Below are positions 1-6,282 of a DNA stretch of 10,223 bases, in pieces. This DNA comes from Clostridiales bacterium (lineage in GTDB: Bacteria > Bacillota_A > Clostridia > Christensenellales > Christensenellaceae). The DNA lies in NCBI GenBank assembly GCA_003149735.1, contig QANA01000028.1:1-10223 (forward strand), written 5' to 3'. The translations under genes were made by a program, and so were the position numbers. Each line of letters opens with the position of its first letter. Positions within the stretch are counted from its first letter, which is position 1. The notes beneath the pieces were generated by a model that was not told the DNA's origin, did not search any database, and saw only the letters and a list, made by a program, of their open reading frames with translations.

Positions 1-267
1 TACGCCACCAAGCGCTACCGCTCCAACCTCATCAACTGGGGCATGCTGCCCTTCCTGACTGCTGATGCCGATGCATACCGGGTGGGAGATTACGTGTTTA
101 TCCCCCATGTGCGCGAGGCAGTGCAGAGCGGCGCACCCGTGCAGGCCTGCATCCTCCGCGATGGCAGCATAGTGGGTGAGGCAACGCTCACCCTGGGCGA
201 GCTGACTGAGGATGAGAAGCAGATCCTGCTGGACGGCTGCCTCATCAACTTCTACCGCAGCCACTGA
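1..267 (+). CDS. Aconitase-superfamily hydratase, C-terminal fragment (5' end outside window)
   Basis: The frame is open from the first base and ends in TGA at 265-267, giving the last 88 residues of a longer protein. It opens with a YATKRYRSNLINWGMLPF-like segment. This matches the aconitase swivel-domain pattern in which an aromatic-A-x-R/K stretch is followed by N-L-x-x-x-G-x-L-P (known from aconitases and isopropylmalate isomerase small subunits). The rest, ending in DGCLINFYR, resembles the C-terminus of the clostridial 'hydratase' branch of the family. Such enzymes carry a [4Fe-4S] cluster and hydrate or dehydrate tricarboxylic or related acids in the cytoplasm. The cluster-binding cysteines lie upstream, outside the window, so the exact substrate (citrate/isocitrate or another hydroxy acid) cannot be decided. 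A strong terminator follows 42 bases after the stop, so this is the last gene of its transcript. Confidence 0.75.
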   Translation, partial: YATKRYRSNLINWGMLPFLTADADAYRVGDYVFIPHVREAVQSGAPVQACILRDGSIVGEATLTLGELTEDEKQILLDGCLINFYRSH

Positions 268-308
268 GCATTCCTCTGCCCAGCGGCATAGGATCATTTT
301 CAAAAAAA

Positions 309-343
309 GAACGGCCGACCGGTTTTCCGGTCAGCCGTTTTTT
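309..343 (+). terminator. Rho-independent terminator after the hydratase gene
   Basis: An inverted repeat AACGGC-c-GACCGG / CCGGTC-a-GCCGTT encloses a TTTT loop. It gives a 12-bp stem with one internal mismatch, and a run of six T starts at 338. The run of A at 302-308 on the other side could let it also stop transcription coming from the right, although the facing GNAT gene ends 184 bases away. Confidence 0.9.
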
Positions 344-526
344 ATATATTCTACAAAATTTTCTGCTGAAATCTCGCTCTCTTCCCGACAAAATTCCGAG
401 TTCAACCGGCCTTTTGCCAAATGATCGGAGCCTGAACTTTTCTGGTGCAAACTTTACCTTCCGCCATCCCTGAAGGCTGCAATGCTTTCCTGCCATTGAT
501 TGGGTTCGCGCATCCGGTCCACTGCT

Positions 527-1042
527 TTATGCCTGCTGCCCATTTTCCGCATCTGCCCCGGCCAGCGCTTCCTCCGGCTGCCCGATGACCCGCTCATAGC
601 GCAGAAAACAAACCGGCCGCCCCCAGCTTACCGCCTGCTCGGCGCCCGTCTGCCGAAAGCCGGTGCGCTCATATACCTTGCGTGCGCGCGCATTCCAATC
701 CAGCACCCGCAGCATCACCTTGCCCCGATAGCCAAAATGGTTTTTCAAAAATTCCAGCCCGCGGCGCATAAACACAGTTCCCTCGCCCCAGCCGGCTGCC
801 TCGGGGCTGAGACCCAAACCTATCTCCACCCCTTCGGGCGAAAAAGTAAATTCATAAAATCCATGCAGCTTTTCTCCCTTTAAAACTGCAAACCAGTTCC
901 CCTCCCGCATTTTTTGAAGCTCTTCCTCCCAATGCTCTGCAGGAATATTATAAAAATCATAAGGCGGCGCATAGCACCAGGCCAGATATTGCCGCATCTG
1001 TTCCTCCTCCATGGGGCAGATGCGCATTTTTAGCGTCTGCAT
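527..1042 (-). CDS. GNAT-family N-acetyltransferase
   Basis: Cytoplasmic enzyme of about 171 residues that should transfer an acetyl group from acetyl-CoA to an amine; the substrate is unknown. Visible GNAT signatures are the acetyl-CoA pyrophosphate loop region (PEAAGWGEGTVFM, with the G-W-G-E-G turn in place of the usual R/Q-x-x-G-x-G/A) and the late motif RVLDWNARARKVYERTGFRQTG. In the latter, N-x-x-A-x-x-x-Y-x-x-x-G-F is typical of RimJ/RimL-like GNATs. An AAGGAG lies 10 bases before the ATG at 1042 and 7 bases before an in-frame TTG at 1045, so the protein may start one residue earlier at TTG. It is a single-gene unit read leftward and divergent from the hydrogenase operon. No clear terminator is seen between 344 and 526. 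Family assignment is good; function is open. Confidence 0.85.
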   Translation of the reverse strand: MQTLKMRICPMEEEQMRQYLAWCYAPPYDFYNIPAEHWEEELQKMREGNWFAVLKGEKLHGFYEFTFSPEGVEIGLGLSPEAAGWGEGTVFMRRGLEFLKNHFGYRGKVMLRVLDWNARARKVYERTGFRQTGAEQAVSWGRPVCFLRYERVIGQPEEALAGADAENGQQA

Positions 1043-1087
1043 CAATTTTTTACTCCTTTTCGCATACCCAAATAACCATTTATATAT

Positions 1088-1117
1088 AGTATATCATAAA
1101 AACCCGGTATGCAACAA
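1088..1117 (-). promoter_or_regulatory. Candidate promoter of the leftward GNAT gene
   Basis: On the minus strand a TATACT -10 box (1093-1088) lies 18 bases downstream of TTGTTG (1117-1112). An overlapping TTGCAT (1114-1109) is an alternative -35. The -10 box sits in an AT-rich run (TATACTATATATAAAT). The predicted start of transcription would leave a leader of about 40 bases before the ATG. The -35 match is weak. Confidence 0.45.
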
Positions 1118-1182
1118 ATCTCTTAAAACAGATTGCATATTTTTTTTTGCGAACTGCTGCCGGCGCTGCGGGCGCATCCGGC

Positions 1183-1194
1183 AAAATGCATTTT
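1183..1194. repeat. 12-bp perfect palindrome AAAATGCATTTT
   Basis: A perfect 12-base palindrome in the divergent intergenic region, with flanking GG and CC that extend the symmetry after one mismatched pair. It lies about 65 bases upstream of the hydrogenase -35 box. It could be an operator half of either divergent gene, or chance in AT-rich DNA. Confidence 0.35.
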
Positions 1195-1217
1195 CCCTTC
1201 GCTTATTATGCAGGCAG

Positions 1218-1248
1218 TGAAAAATCCGCTAAAAATCCGCATTTTTCA
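1218..1248. repeat. Inverted repeat TGAAAAAT/ATTTTTCA enclosing a 10-bp direct repeat
   Basis: TGAAAAAT (1218-1225) is exactly repeated in inverse orientation as ATTTTTCA (1241-1248). AAAAATCCGC occurs twice in tandem (1220-1229 and 1231-1240) with an 11-base period, close to one helical turn. The block ends 12 bases upstream of the predicted hydrogenase -35 box. That placement fits an upstream regulator site, but no known consensus is matched. Confidence 0.45.
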
Positions 1249-1259
1249 TCGCTTGTCAA

Positions 1260-1288
1260 TTGAAATTGCGACAGTTCCATGGTAAGAT
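1260..1288 (+). promoter_or_regulatory. Sigma-A-type promoter of the hydCBA operon
   Basis: TTGAAA (1260-1265) is separated by 17 bases from TAAGAT (1283-1288). Both boxes match the housekeeping consensus well at ideal spacing. Transcription would begin near 1295, giving a leader of about 55 bases with the AGGAGG at its end. The -35 box lies inside an imperfect inverted repeat, TTGTCAAT (1253-1260) and ATTGCGACA (1265-1273). Its left arm resembles half of a Rex (NADH-sensing repressor) site, but the right arm does not fit. Confidence 0.6.
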
Positions 1289-1349
1289 TATAGATGCTGT
1301 TTTGTATTTATTTGAATAACTATCAAACTATATCAAGGAGGATATGTGT

Positions 1350-1853
1350 ATGTCTAACAAATGTTCCTGCGGCGGTCCTGCCTTTTCCGGCACCCCCGAG
1401 CAGGAAGCTGATTTGAAAGCAGTCATTGAACAGCATAAACATCAGACCGGTGCGCTGATGCCCGTTCTGCAGGCTGCCCAGGGAATCTACGGTTACCTTC
1501 CTATCGAGGTGCAGAAGATGGTTGCCGAGGGGCTGAACGTTCCGCTCAGCGAAGTATACGGCGTCGTCACCTTCTATTCCCTCTTCTCGCTGCAGCCCAA
1601 GGGCAAGTACAAAATTTCCGTTTGCCTGGGCACAGCCTGCTATGTAAAAGGCAGCGGCGTTATTTTCGATAAGTTGGCTGAAAAGCTGGGAATCGCACCC
1701 GGTGAATGCACACCCGACGGCAAGTTCTCGCTGGAAGCCTGCCGTTGCGTAGGCGCTTGCGGTCTGGCGCCTGTTATGACCATCAACGAGAAGGTCTACG
1801 GCAACCTGACCCCCGACGATCTCGACAAGATCCTTGCCGAGTATCAGGACTAA
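1350..1853 (+). CDS. hydC: NADH-linked [FeFe] hydrogenase, NuoE-like gamma subunit (HydC type)
   Basis: Small electron-transfer subunit of a soluble trimeric hydrogenase, equivalent to the NuoE/24-kDa subunit of complex I. After an N-terminal helical region (about residues 17-80, with the family's GYLP and GVVTFYSLF segments) comes a thioredoxin-like [2Fe-2S] domain. Its ligands are all present: C92 and C97 in CLGTAC, and C133 and C137 in CVGAC. The start is taken at 1350 because GGAGG ends 8 bases before it; an in-frame ATG at 1344 is only 2 bases from the same site. The product is 167 residues, the usual length. It lies 18 bases before hydB, with which it should form the NADH module. An unusual extra C-S-C-G-G occurs at residues 5-9. 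NuoE-like subunits also occur in formate dehydrogenases, but the downstream genes settle the assignment. Confidence 0.93.
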   Translation: MSNKCSCGGPAFSGTPEQEADLKAVIEQHKHQTGALMPVLQAAQGIYGYLPIEVQKMVAEGLNVPLSEVYGVVTFYSLFSLQPKGKYKISVCLGTACYVKGSGVIFDKLAEKLGIAPGECTPDGKFSLEACRCVGACGLAPVMTINEKVYGNLTPDDLDKILAEYQD

Positions 1854-1871
1854 AGGGAGGCTACCAATATC

Positions 1872-3719
1872 ATGATTCATACACTTGCTGAACTCAATGC
1901 ATTAAAAGACATCGCCAAAGCTCAGATGGACGGTTTTGAAAAACAGATCCTCATCTGCGGCGGTACCGGCTGCACCTCCTCCGGAAGCGTCCAGCTCTAT
2001 GAGCGGCTGCAGGAAGAAGTGAAAGCGCATGGCCTGGAAGAAAAAGTCGCCGTCATCAAGACGGGCTGCTTCGGCCTCTGCGCACTGGGCCCGGTCATGA
2101 TCACTCAGCCCGACGGCTGCTTCTACGCGCATCTGGAGATGGATCACATCCCCGAGATCATCGAGAAGCATATCATCGGCGGCCAGCCCATCCGCGAATA
2201 CCTCTATCAGGAGACGGTACAGGGCAACGGTATCCTCAAATACACCGAGACGCCCTTCTACGGCTCTCAGGAGCGCGTGGTGCTGCGCAACTGCGGCGTC
2301 ATCGCACCCGATAACATCGAACATTATATCGCACGCGACGGCTATCAGGCATTGGCCAAGGCATTGCTCACCATGTCGGCTGACGACATCATCAAAGAGC
2401 TGGAAACCTCCGGCCTCAAAGGCCGCGGCGGCGCAGGCTTCCCCACCTACCTCAAGTGGACGTTTACCCGCAACGCCAAAGGCGATGAGAAATATGTCTG
2501 CTGCAATGCCGACGAAGGCGACCCCGGCGCATTCATGAACCGCTCCGTGCTGGAAGGCGACCCCCATTCCGTGCTGGAAGCTATGGCCATTGCCGGCTAT
2601 GTCGTCGGTTCCCATCAGGGCTATATCTACGTCCGTGCGGAGTACCCCATCGCCGTAGAGCATCTGAATATCGCCATCGCACAGGCCAGAGAACTAGGCC
2701 TGCTGGGCAAGAACATTCTGGGCACCGGCTTCGACTTTGATATCGAACTGCGCCTGGGCGCAGGCGCTTTCGTCTGCGGCGAAGAGACCGCACTCATGCG
2801 CTCCATCGAAGGTAAGCGCGGTGAGCCCCGTGTGCGCCCGCCCTTCCCGGCCAATCAGGGTCTCTTTGAAAAGCCCACGCTGCTCAACAACGTGGAAACC
2901 TACTCCGTCATCCCCCAGATCCTCATCAAGGGCGGCGACTGGTATGCCACCTACGGCCAGGATGGCGCCAAGGGCACCAAAGTCTTCGCACTGGGCGGCA
3001 AGATCAACCATACCGGCCTGGTGGAGATCCCGCTGGGCACGCCTCTGCGCAAGGTAGTAGAGGAAATCGGCGGCGGTATCCCGGGCGGCAAGAAGTTTAA
3101 GGCGGCGCAGGCAGGCGGCCCCTCCGGCGGCTGCATTCCCGCTTCGCTCATCGACACCCCCATTGAATACGCCAGCCTGAAGGCTGTGGGCAGCATCGTC
3201 GGCTCGGGCGGCCTCATCATCATGGATGAAGACACCTGCATGGTCGATATCGCCAAGTTCTTCCTCGACTTTACCATCGACGAGAGCTGCGGCAAGTGCA
3301 CCGCCTGCCGCATCGGCATGAAGCGCCTGCACGAGCTGCTGGATAAGATCACCTCCGGCAAGGGCGAAATGGAAGACCTCACCCGCCTGGAAGAGCTGGC
3401 TGCACACATTCAGTCCAGTTCGCTGTGCGCGCTGGGGCAGACTGCTCCCAACCCCGTCCTCTCCACGCTGCGCTATTTCCGCGACGAATATATCGCGCAT
3501 ATCGTGGATAAGAAGTGCCCGGCCGGCGTCTGCAAAGCGCTGCTGCAGTATCGCATCAATCCCGATAAGTGCAAGGGCTGCACGCTGTGTGCAAGAGTCT
3601 GCCCGGCAGATGCCATCAGCGGTACGGTGCGCAATCCGCACACCATCGACACGGCCAAGTGCCTCAAGTGCGGCGCCTGCATGGAGAAGTGCAAATTCGG
3701 CGCCATCGAGAAGAAATAA
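1872..3719 (+). CDS. hydB: NADH-linked [FeFe] hydrogenase, NuoF-like beta subunit (HydB type)
   Basis: Flavin subunit that exchanges electrons with NAD(H) and relays them through iron-sulfur clusters. Domains of the 615 residues, in order: a thioredoxin-like [2Fe-2S] domain (C29, C34, C66, C70); the NuoF core with the FMN loop GRGGAGFP (184-191), CNADEGDPGAF (211-221) and the nucleotide motif GAGAFVCGEETAL (296-308); an SLBB-like region (about 370-410); the N3-type [4Fe-4S] site (C473, C476, C479, C519); and a C-terminal two-[4Fe-4S] ferredoxin domain (C567/570/573/577 and C597/600/603/607). H543, C549 and C554 just before the ferredoxin could bind the zinc reported in HydB structures; this is inference. 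GGAGG lies 11 bases before the ATG. This layout is that of the HydB subunit of electron-bifurcating hydrogenases. Whether the complex bifurcates or only uses NAD(P)H cannot be read from sequence. Confidence 0.95.
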   Translation: MIHTLAELNALKDIAKAQMDGFEKQILICGGTGCTSSGSVQLYERLQEEVKAHGLEEKVAVIKTGCFGLCALGPVMITQPDGCFYAHLEMDHIPEIIEKHIIGGQPIREYLYQETVQGNGILKYTETPFYGSQERVVLRNCGVIAPDNIEHYIARDGYQALAKALLTMSADDIIKELETSGLKGRGGAGFPTYLKWTFTRNAKGDEKYVCCNADEGDPGAFMNRSVLEGDPHSVLEAMAIAGYVVGSHQGYIYVRAEYPIAVEHLNIAIAQARELGLLGKNILGTGFDFDIELRLGAGAFVCGEETALMRSIEGKRGEPRVRPPFPANQGLFEKPTLLNNVETYSVIPQILIKGGDWYATYGQDGAKGTKVFALGGKINHTGLVEIPLGTPLRKVVEEIGGGIPGGKKFKAAQAGGPSGGCIPASLIDTPIEYASLKAVGSIVGSGGLIIMDEDTCMVDIAKFFLDFTIDESCGKCTACRIGMKRLHELLDKITSGKGEMEDLTRLEELAAHIQSSSLCALGQTAPNPVLSTLRYFRDEYIAHIVDKKCPAGVCKALLQYRINPDKCKGCTLCARVCPADAISGTVRNPHTIDTAKCLKCGACMEKCKFGAIEKK

Positions 3720-3734
3720 GGAGGGAGCCATTTT

Positions 3735-5459
3735 ATGAACATTACGATTAACGGCCTGCCCTACGAAGTGGAAGAAGGCCTTACCATACTGGAAGCCGCG
3801 CACAGCGTGGGCATTAAAATCCCCACCCTTTGCTGGCTCAAGGAAATCAACGAGATCGGCGCCTGCCGCATCTGTCTGGTCGAGGCCAATGGCCGCCTGG
3901 TCGCTTCCTGCGTCATCAAGGCGGAAGAGGGCATGAACATCGTCACCAACTCCGAGCGCGTCTTCCGCGCCCGCAAGAACAACCTGGAACTGCTGCTGTC
4001 CGTACACGATAAGAAGTGCCTCTCCTGCGAAAAGAGCGGCAAATGCGAATTCCAGAAGCTGTGCAATGAAATGGGCGTAGAGGAATCCCATTATGAGGGC
4101 TACAGAAGAGAGTACCCTATCGATGATTCCGCACCCTACCTCATCCGCGACAACAACAAATGCGTGCTCTGCCGCCGCTGCGTGGCCGTCTGCCAGGCTA
4201 CCCAGGGCATCGGTGCCATCGGAGCCATCAACCGTGGCTTTGCCACCTATATCAATACCGCATTCGACCGCGATCTGGCCGATGTTTCCTGCGTAGGCTG
4301 TGGTCAGTGCGTGCGGGTCTGCCCCACCGGCGCCCTTATGGAGAAGGACAGCACGGCAGACGTCTGGGCTGCACTGGCTCAGAAGGATAAGCATGTGGTC
4401 GTGCAGACGGCTCCCGCCGTCCGCGCCGCTCTGGGCGAAGAATTTGGCCTGCCCATTGGCACCGACGTGGAAGGCAAGATGGTTGCGGCACTGCGCCGCC
4501 TCGGCTTTGCCAGAGTATTTGATACCGACTTTGCAGCCGACCTGACCATCATGGAAGAAGCAACCGAGCTGATCGAGCGCGTTCAGAATGGCGGCGCGCT
4601 GCCCATGATCACCTCCTGCTCCCCCGGCTGGATCAAATACTGCGAGCATTTCTATCCGGAAATGATTCCCCATCTTTCCAGCTGTAAATCGCCGCAGCAG
4701 ATGTTCGGTGCCGTCCTCAAGACGTACTATGCGGAAAAGAACAACATCGACCCCAAGAATATCATTTCCGTGAGCGTCATGCCCTGCACCGCCAAGAAGT
4801 TTGAGATCGGACGCCCCGACCAGAGCGCTTCCGGCTATGCGGATGTGGATTACTCCATCACTACCAAGGAGCTGGCGCGCATGATCCGCAAGGCCGGCAT
4901 CGATTTTGTTTCCCTGCCGGATGAGCAATTTGATCATCCTTTGGGCGAATCCACCGGCGCAGGCGTCATCTTCGGCGCAACCGGCGGCGTGATGGAAGCT
5001 GCACTGCGCACCGCAGTGGAGACTTTGACCGGCGAAGAACTGCCCAAGCTGGAATTTGAAGAAGTCCGCGGCACCAAAGGCATCAAGGAAGCCTCCTATA
5101 AGGTGGGCGATCTGGAAGTCAGCGTCTGCGTCGCTTCCGGCCTGGCCAACGCCAAAAAGGTCATGGAAGCGGTCAAGCGCGGTGAAAAGAACTACACCTT
5201 TATCGAGATCATGGCTTGCCCGGGCGGCTGCGTCAACGGCGGCGGCCAGCCCACACAGCCCTCGGAAGTATATAACTTCAACGATCTGCGTGCCCTGCGC
5301 GCACAGGCGCTGTATCGCAACGATGCAGCCAAGGCGATCCGCAAATCCCACGAAAACCCCGAGATCAAGAAATTGTACGCAGAGTATTTCGAGAAACCGG
5401 GCAGCCACAAGGCGCATGAAGCACTGCATACCACCTACGTGAAGAGAGATCGCTTCTAA
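3735..5459 (+). CDS. hydA: [FeFe] hydrogenase catalytic alpha subunit (HydA type)
   Basis: Catalytic subunit that reduces protons or oxidises H2 at the H-cluster. The 574 residues comprise: an N-terminal [2Fe-2S] ferredoxin fold (C33, C44, C47, C59); a His-Cys3 [4Fe-4S] site (H91, C95, C98, C104); two [4Fe-4S] sites (C143/146/149 with C196, and C186/189/192 with C153); and the H-domain. H-cluster motifs are L1 TSCSPGW (293-299), L2 MPCTAKKFE (349-357) and L3 EIMACPGGCVNGGGQP (491-506, with C495 and C499). The C-terminal small-subunit-like tail ends SHKAHEALHTTY. AAGGAGG sits 10 bases before the ATG, 15 bases after hydB stops. There is no extra C-terminal [2Fe-2S] domain as in Thermotoga HydA, so it resembles the shorter acetogen-type subunits. 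L1 has Cys-Ser where clostridial CpI has two cysteines. Maturases HydE, HydF and HydG must be encoded elsewhere. Confidence 0.96.
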   Translation: MNITINGLPYEVEEGLTILEAAHSVGIKIPTLCWLKEINEIGACRICLVEANGRLVASCVIKAEEGMNIVTNSERVFRARKNNLELLLSVHDKKCLSCEKSGKCEFQKLCNEMGVEESHYEGYRREYPIDDSAPYLIRDNNKCVLCRRCVAVCQATQGIGAIGAINRGFATYINTAFDRDLADVSCVGCGQCVRVCPTGALMEKDSTADVWAALAQKDKHVVVQTAPAVRAALGEEFGLPIGTDVEGKMVAALRRLGFARVFDTDFAADLTIMEEATELIERVQNGGALPMITSCSPGWIKYCEHFYPEMIPHLSSCKSPQQMFGAVLKTYYAEKNNIDPKNIISVSVMPCTAKKFEIGRPDQSASGYADVDYSITTKELARMIRKAGIDFVSLPDEQFDHPLGESTGAGVIFGATGGVMEAALRTAVETLTGEELPKLEFEEVRGTKGIKEASYKVGDLEVSVCVASGLANAKKVMEAVKRGEKNYTFIEIMACPGGCVNGGGQPTQPSEVYNFNDLRALRAQALYRNDAAKAIRKSHENPEIKKLYAEYFEKPGSHKAHEALHTTYVKRDRF

Positions 5460-5493
5460 GCGGCTTTGCTTCCCGCGGGAACCTGAAAATCAC

Positions 5494-5531
5494 AAAACCC
5501 CCTCCGATGACATCGTCGGAGGGGGTTTTTT
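5494..5531 (+). terminator. Strong Rho-independent terminator of the hydCBA operon
   Basis: AAAACCCCCTCCGA (5494-5507) and TCGGAGGGGGTTTT (5516-5529) form a perfect 14-bp stem with an 8-base loop, followed by further T residues. It lies 35 bases after the hydA stop. The A-rich outer part of the left arm gives some bidirectional character. Confidence 0.95.
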
Positions 5532-5620
5532 CATCTTTTTTTACAGCGGCAGGCCTTGCCGAAGCGATTTTGCGAAAAATCTGGTGGATTTCCGCGCGAA
5601 AATCTGTTATCCTGTATTTT

Positions 5621-5632
5621 GTATGGCCATAC
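5621..5632. repeat. 12-bp perfect palindrome GTATGGCCATAC
   Basis: A perfect palindrome 38 bases upstream of the start codon of the following GNAT gene, next to a TTATCCTGTATTTT stretch that could contain its -10 box. No convincing -35 box is seen. The position fits an operator, but this is inference. Confidence 0.35.
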
Positions 5633-5670
5633 GGCACAGCAAAACACCAAAAGCAAGGAGGCTTCACCCT

Positions 5671-6165
5671 ATGGAAGTGCAGATTGAACCGGTCTGCATC
5701 GGGCAGAAATCGGTTTTGCGGCAGATGATGGAGCTATATCTTTATGATTTCAGCGAGTTTTCTCACGCAGACATCAGAGAAAACGGATATTTCGGCTACG
5801 CTTATCTGGATGCCTACTGGCAGGAAGCAGGGCGCTTCCCCTTTTTCATCCGCGCAGACGGCAGGTTGGCAGGGTTTATCCTGGTGCGCTCCTGCAGCGA
5901 GCACAATGCGTTGCGCGACCCGCACAACATCGCCGAATTTTTCGTTCTGAAAAAGTATCGCCGGCACGGCATCGGCAGAGAAGCCGCCTGCCAGGTATTC
6001 GACAGATTCCCCGGCGGCTGGGAGGTCACCCAGTGGGACAATAATCTGCCCGCGCAGGCCTTCTGGCAAAACGTCATCGCACAATATACGGGCGGGGAGT
6101 ATCGCACCTTTTCCGTGCCGGAAGCGGAAGTCACCGGCTTTACCTTTTATCATTCCGCCCCGTAA
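5671..6165 (+). CDS. GNAT-family N-acetyltransferase
   Basis: Predicted cytoplasmic acetyl-CoA-dependent acetyltransferase of 164 residues, substrate unknown. The acetyl-CoA binding motif A is clear: IAEFFVLKKYRRHGIGREAA, with the hydrophobic beta-4 strand followed by R-R-x-G-I-G at about residues 98-103. A later W-E-V-T-Q-W-D-N-N-x-x-A-x-x-F-W segment corresponds to beta-5 and the alpha-4 helix (N-x-x-A-x-x-F-W) found in a branch of predicted acetyltransferases. The start is set at 5671 because AAGGAGG ends 9 bases before it; an in-frame ATG at 5584 has no such site and would add 29 implausible residues. It is a monocistronic unit between the hydrogenase terminator and a shared terminator. 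It is not obviously related to the first GNAT in this window. Confidence 0.88.
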   Translation: MEVQIEPVCIGQKSVLRQMMELYLYDFSEFSHADIRENGYFGYAYLDAYWQEAGRFPFFIRADGRLAGFILVRSCSEHNALRDPHNIAEFFVLKKYRRHGIGREAACQVFDRFPGGWEVTQWDNNLPAQAFWQNVIAQYTGGEYRTFSVPEAEVTGFTFYHSAP

Positions 6166-6185
6166 GATTCCATTGCAAAAAAAAC

Positions 6186-6221
6186 AAAGCTTCATGGCAA
6201 CTCTGCCTGAAGCTTTTTCTT
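6186..6221. terminator. Bidirectional Rho-independent terminator between convergent genes
   Basis: AAAGCTTCA (6186-6194) pairs with TGAAGCTTT (6208-6216), and an inner GGC/GCC is separated by one bulged T. T residues follow on the + side (6214-6218), and a run of A at 6177-6184 gives a T-run on the - strand. It can therefore end both the rightward GNAT gene and the leftward MmcQ/YjbR unit. Confidence 0.9.
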
Positions 6222-6282
6222 TTTCCGGCAAAAAGCCGATTTAACCGGGCATTTCTCTGCACCGGGCGCGTTTTTACTCCGG

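Noticed and set aside
245..496. An 83-residue minus-strand frame between the hydratase and GNAT genes
   Set aside because: It crosses the terminator and the end of the hydratase gene, lacks a ribosome binding site and gives a low-complexity basic peptide. The stretch 344-526 otherwise shows nothing I can support.
1253..1270. A full Rex operator
   Set aside because: Only the left arm (TTGTCAA) fits; the bases where TTNACAA should follow after four bases read AATTGCG, so a canonical 18-bp site is absent. It is kept only as a weak possibility.
1902..2663. A 253-residue minus-strand frame opposite hydB
   Set aside because: Same antisense codon-bias artefact; no domain and no ribosome binding site.
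2694..5429. A 911-residue open frame on the minus strand opposite hydB and hydA
   Set aside because: It is antisense to two clearly real genes. GC-biased third positions remove stop codons on this frame. The translation is rich in Ala, Gly, His and Asp without any recognisable domain, and there is no ribosome binding site.
6231..6282. A separate terminator for the MmcQ/YjbR gene formed by CCGG repeats
   Set aside because: The CCGG and GCCG repeats do not form a convincing stem with a T-run; the bidirectional hairpin at 6186-6221 explains termination better.
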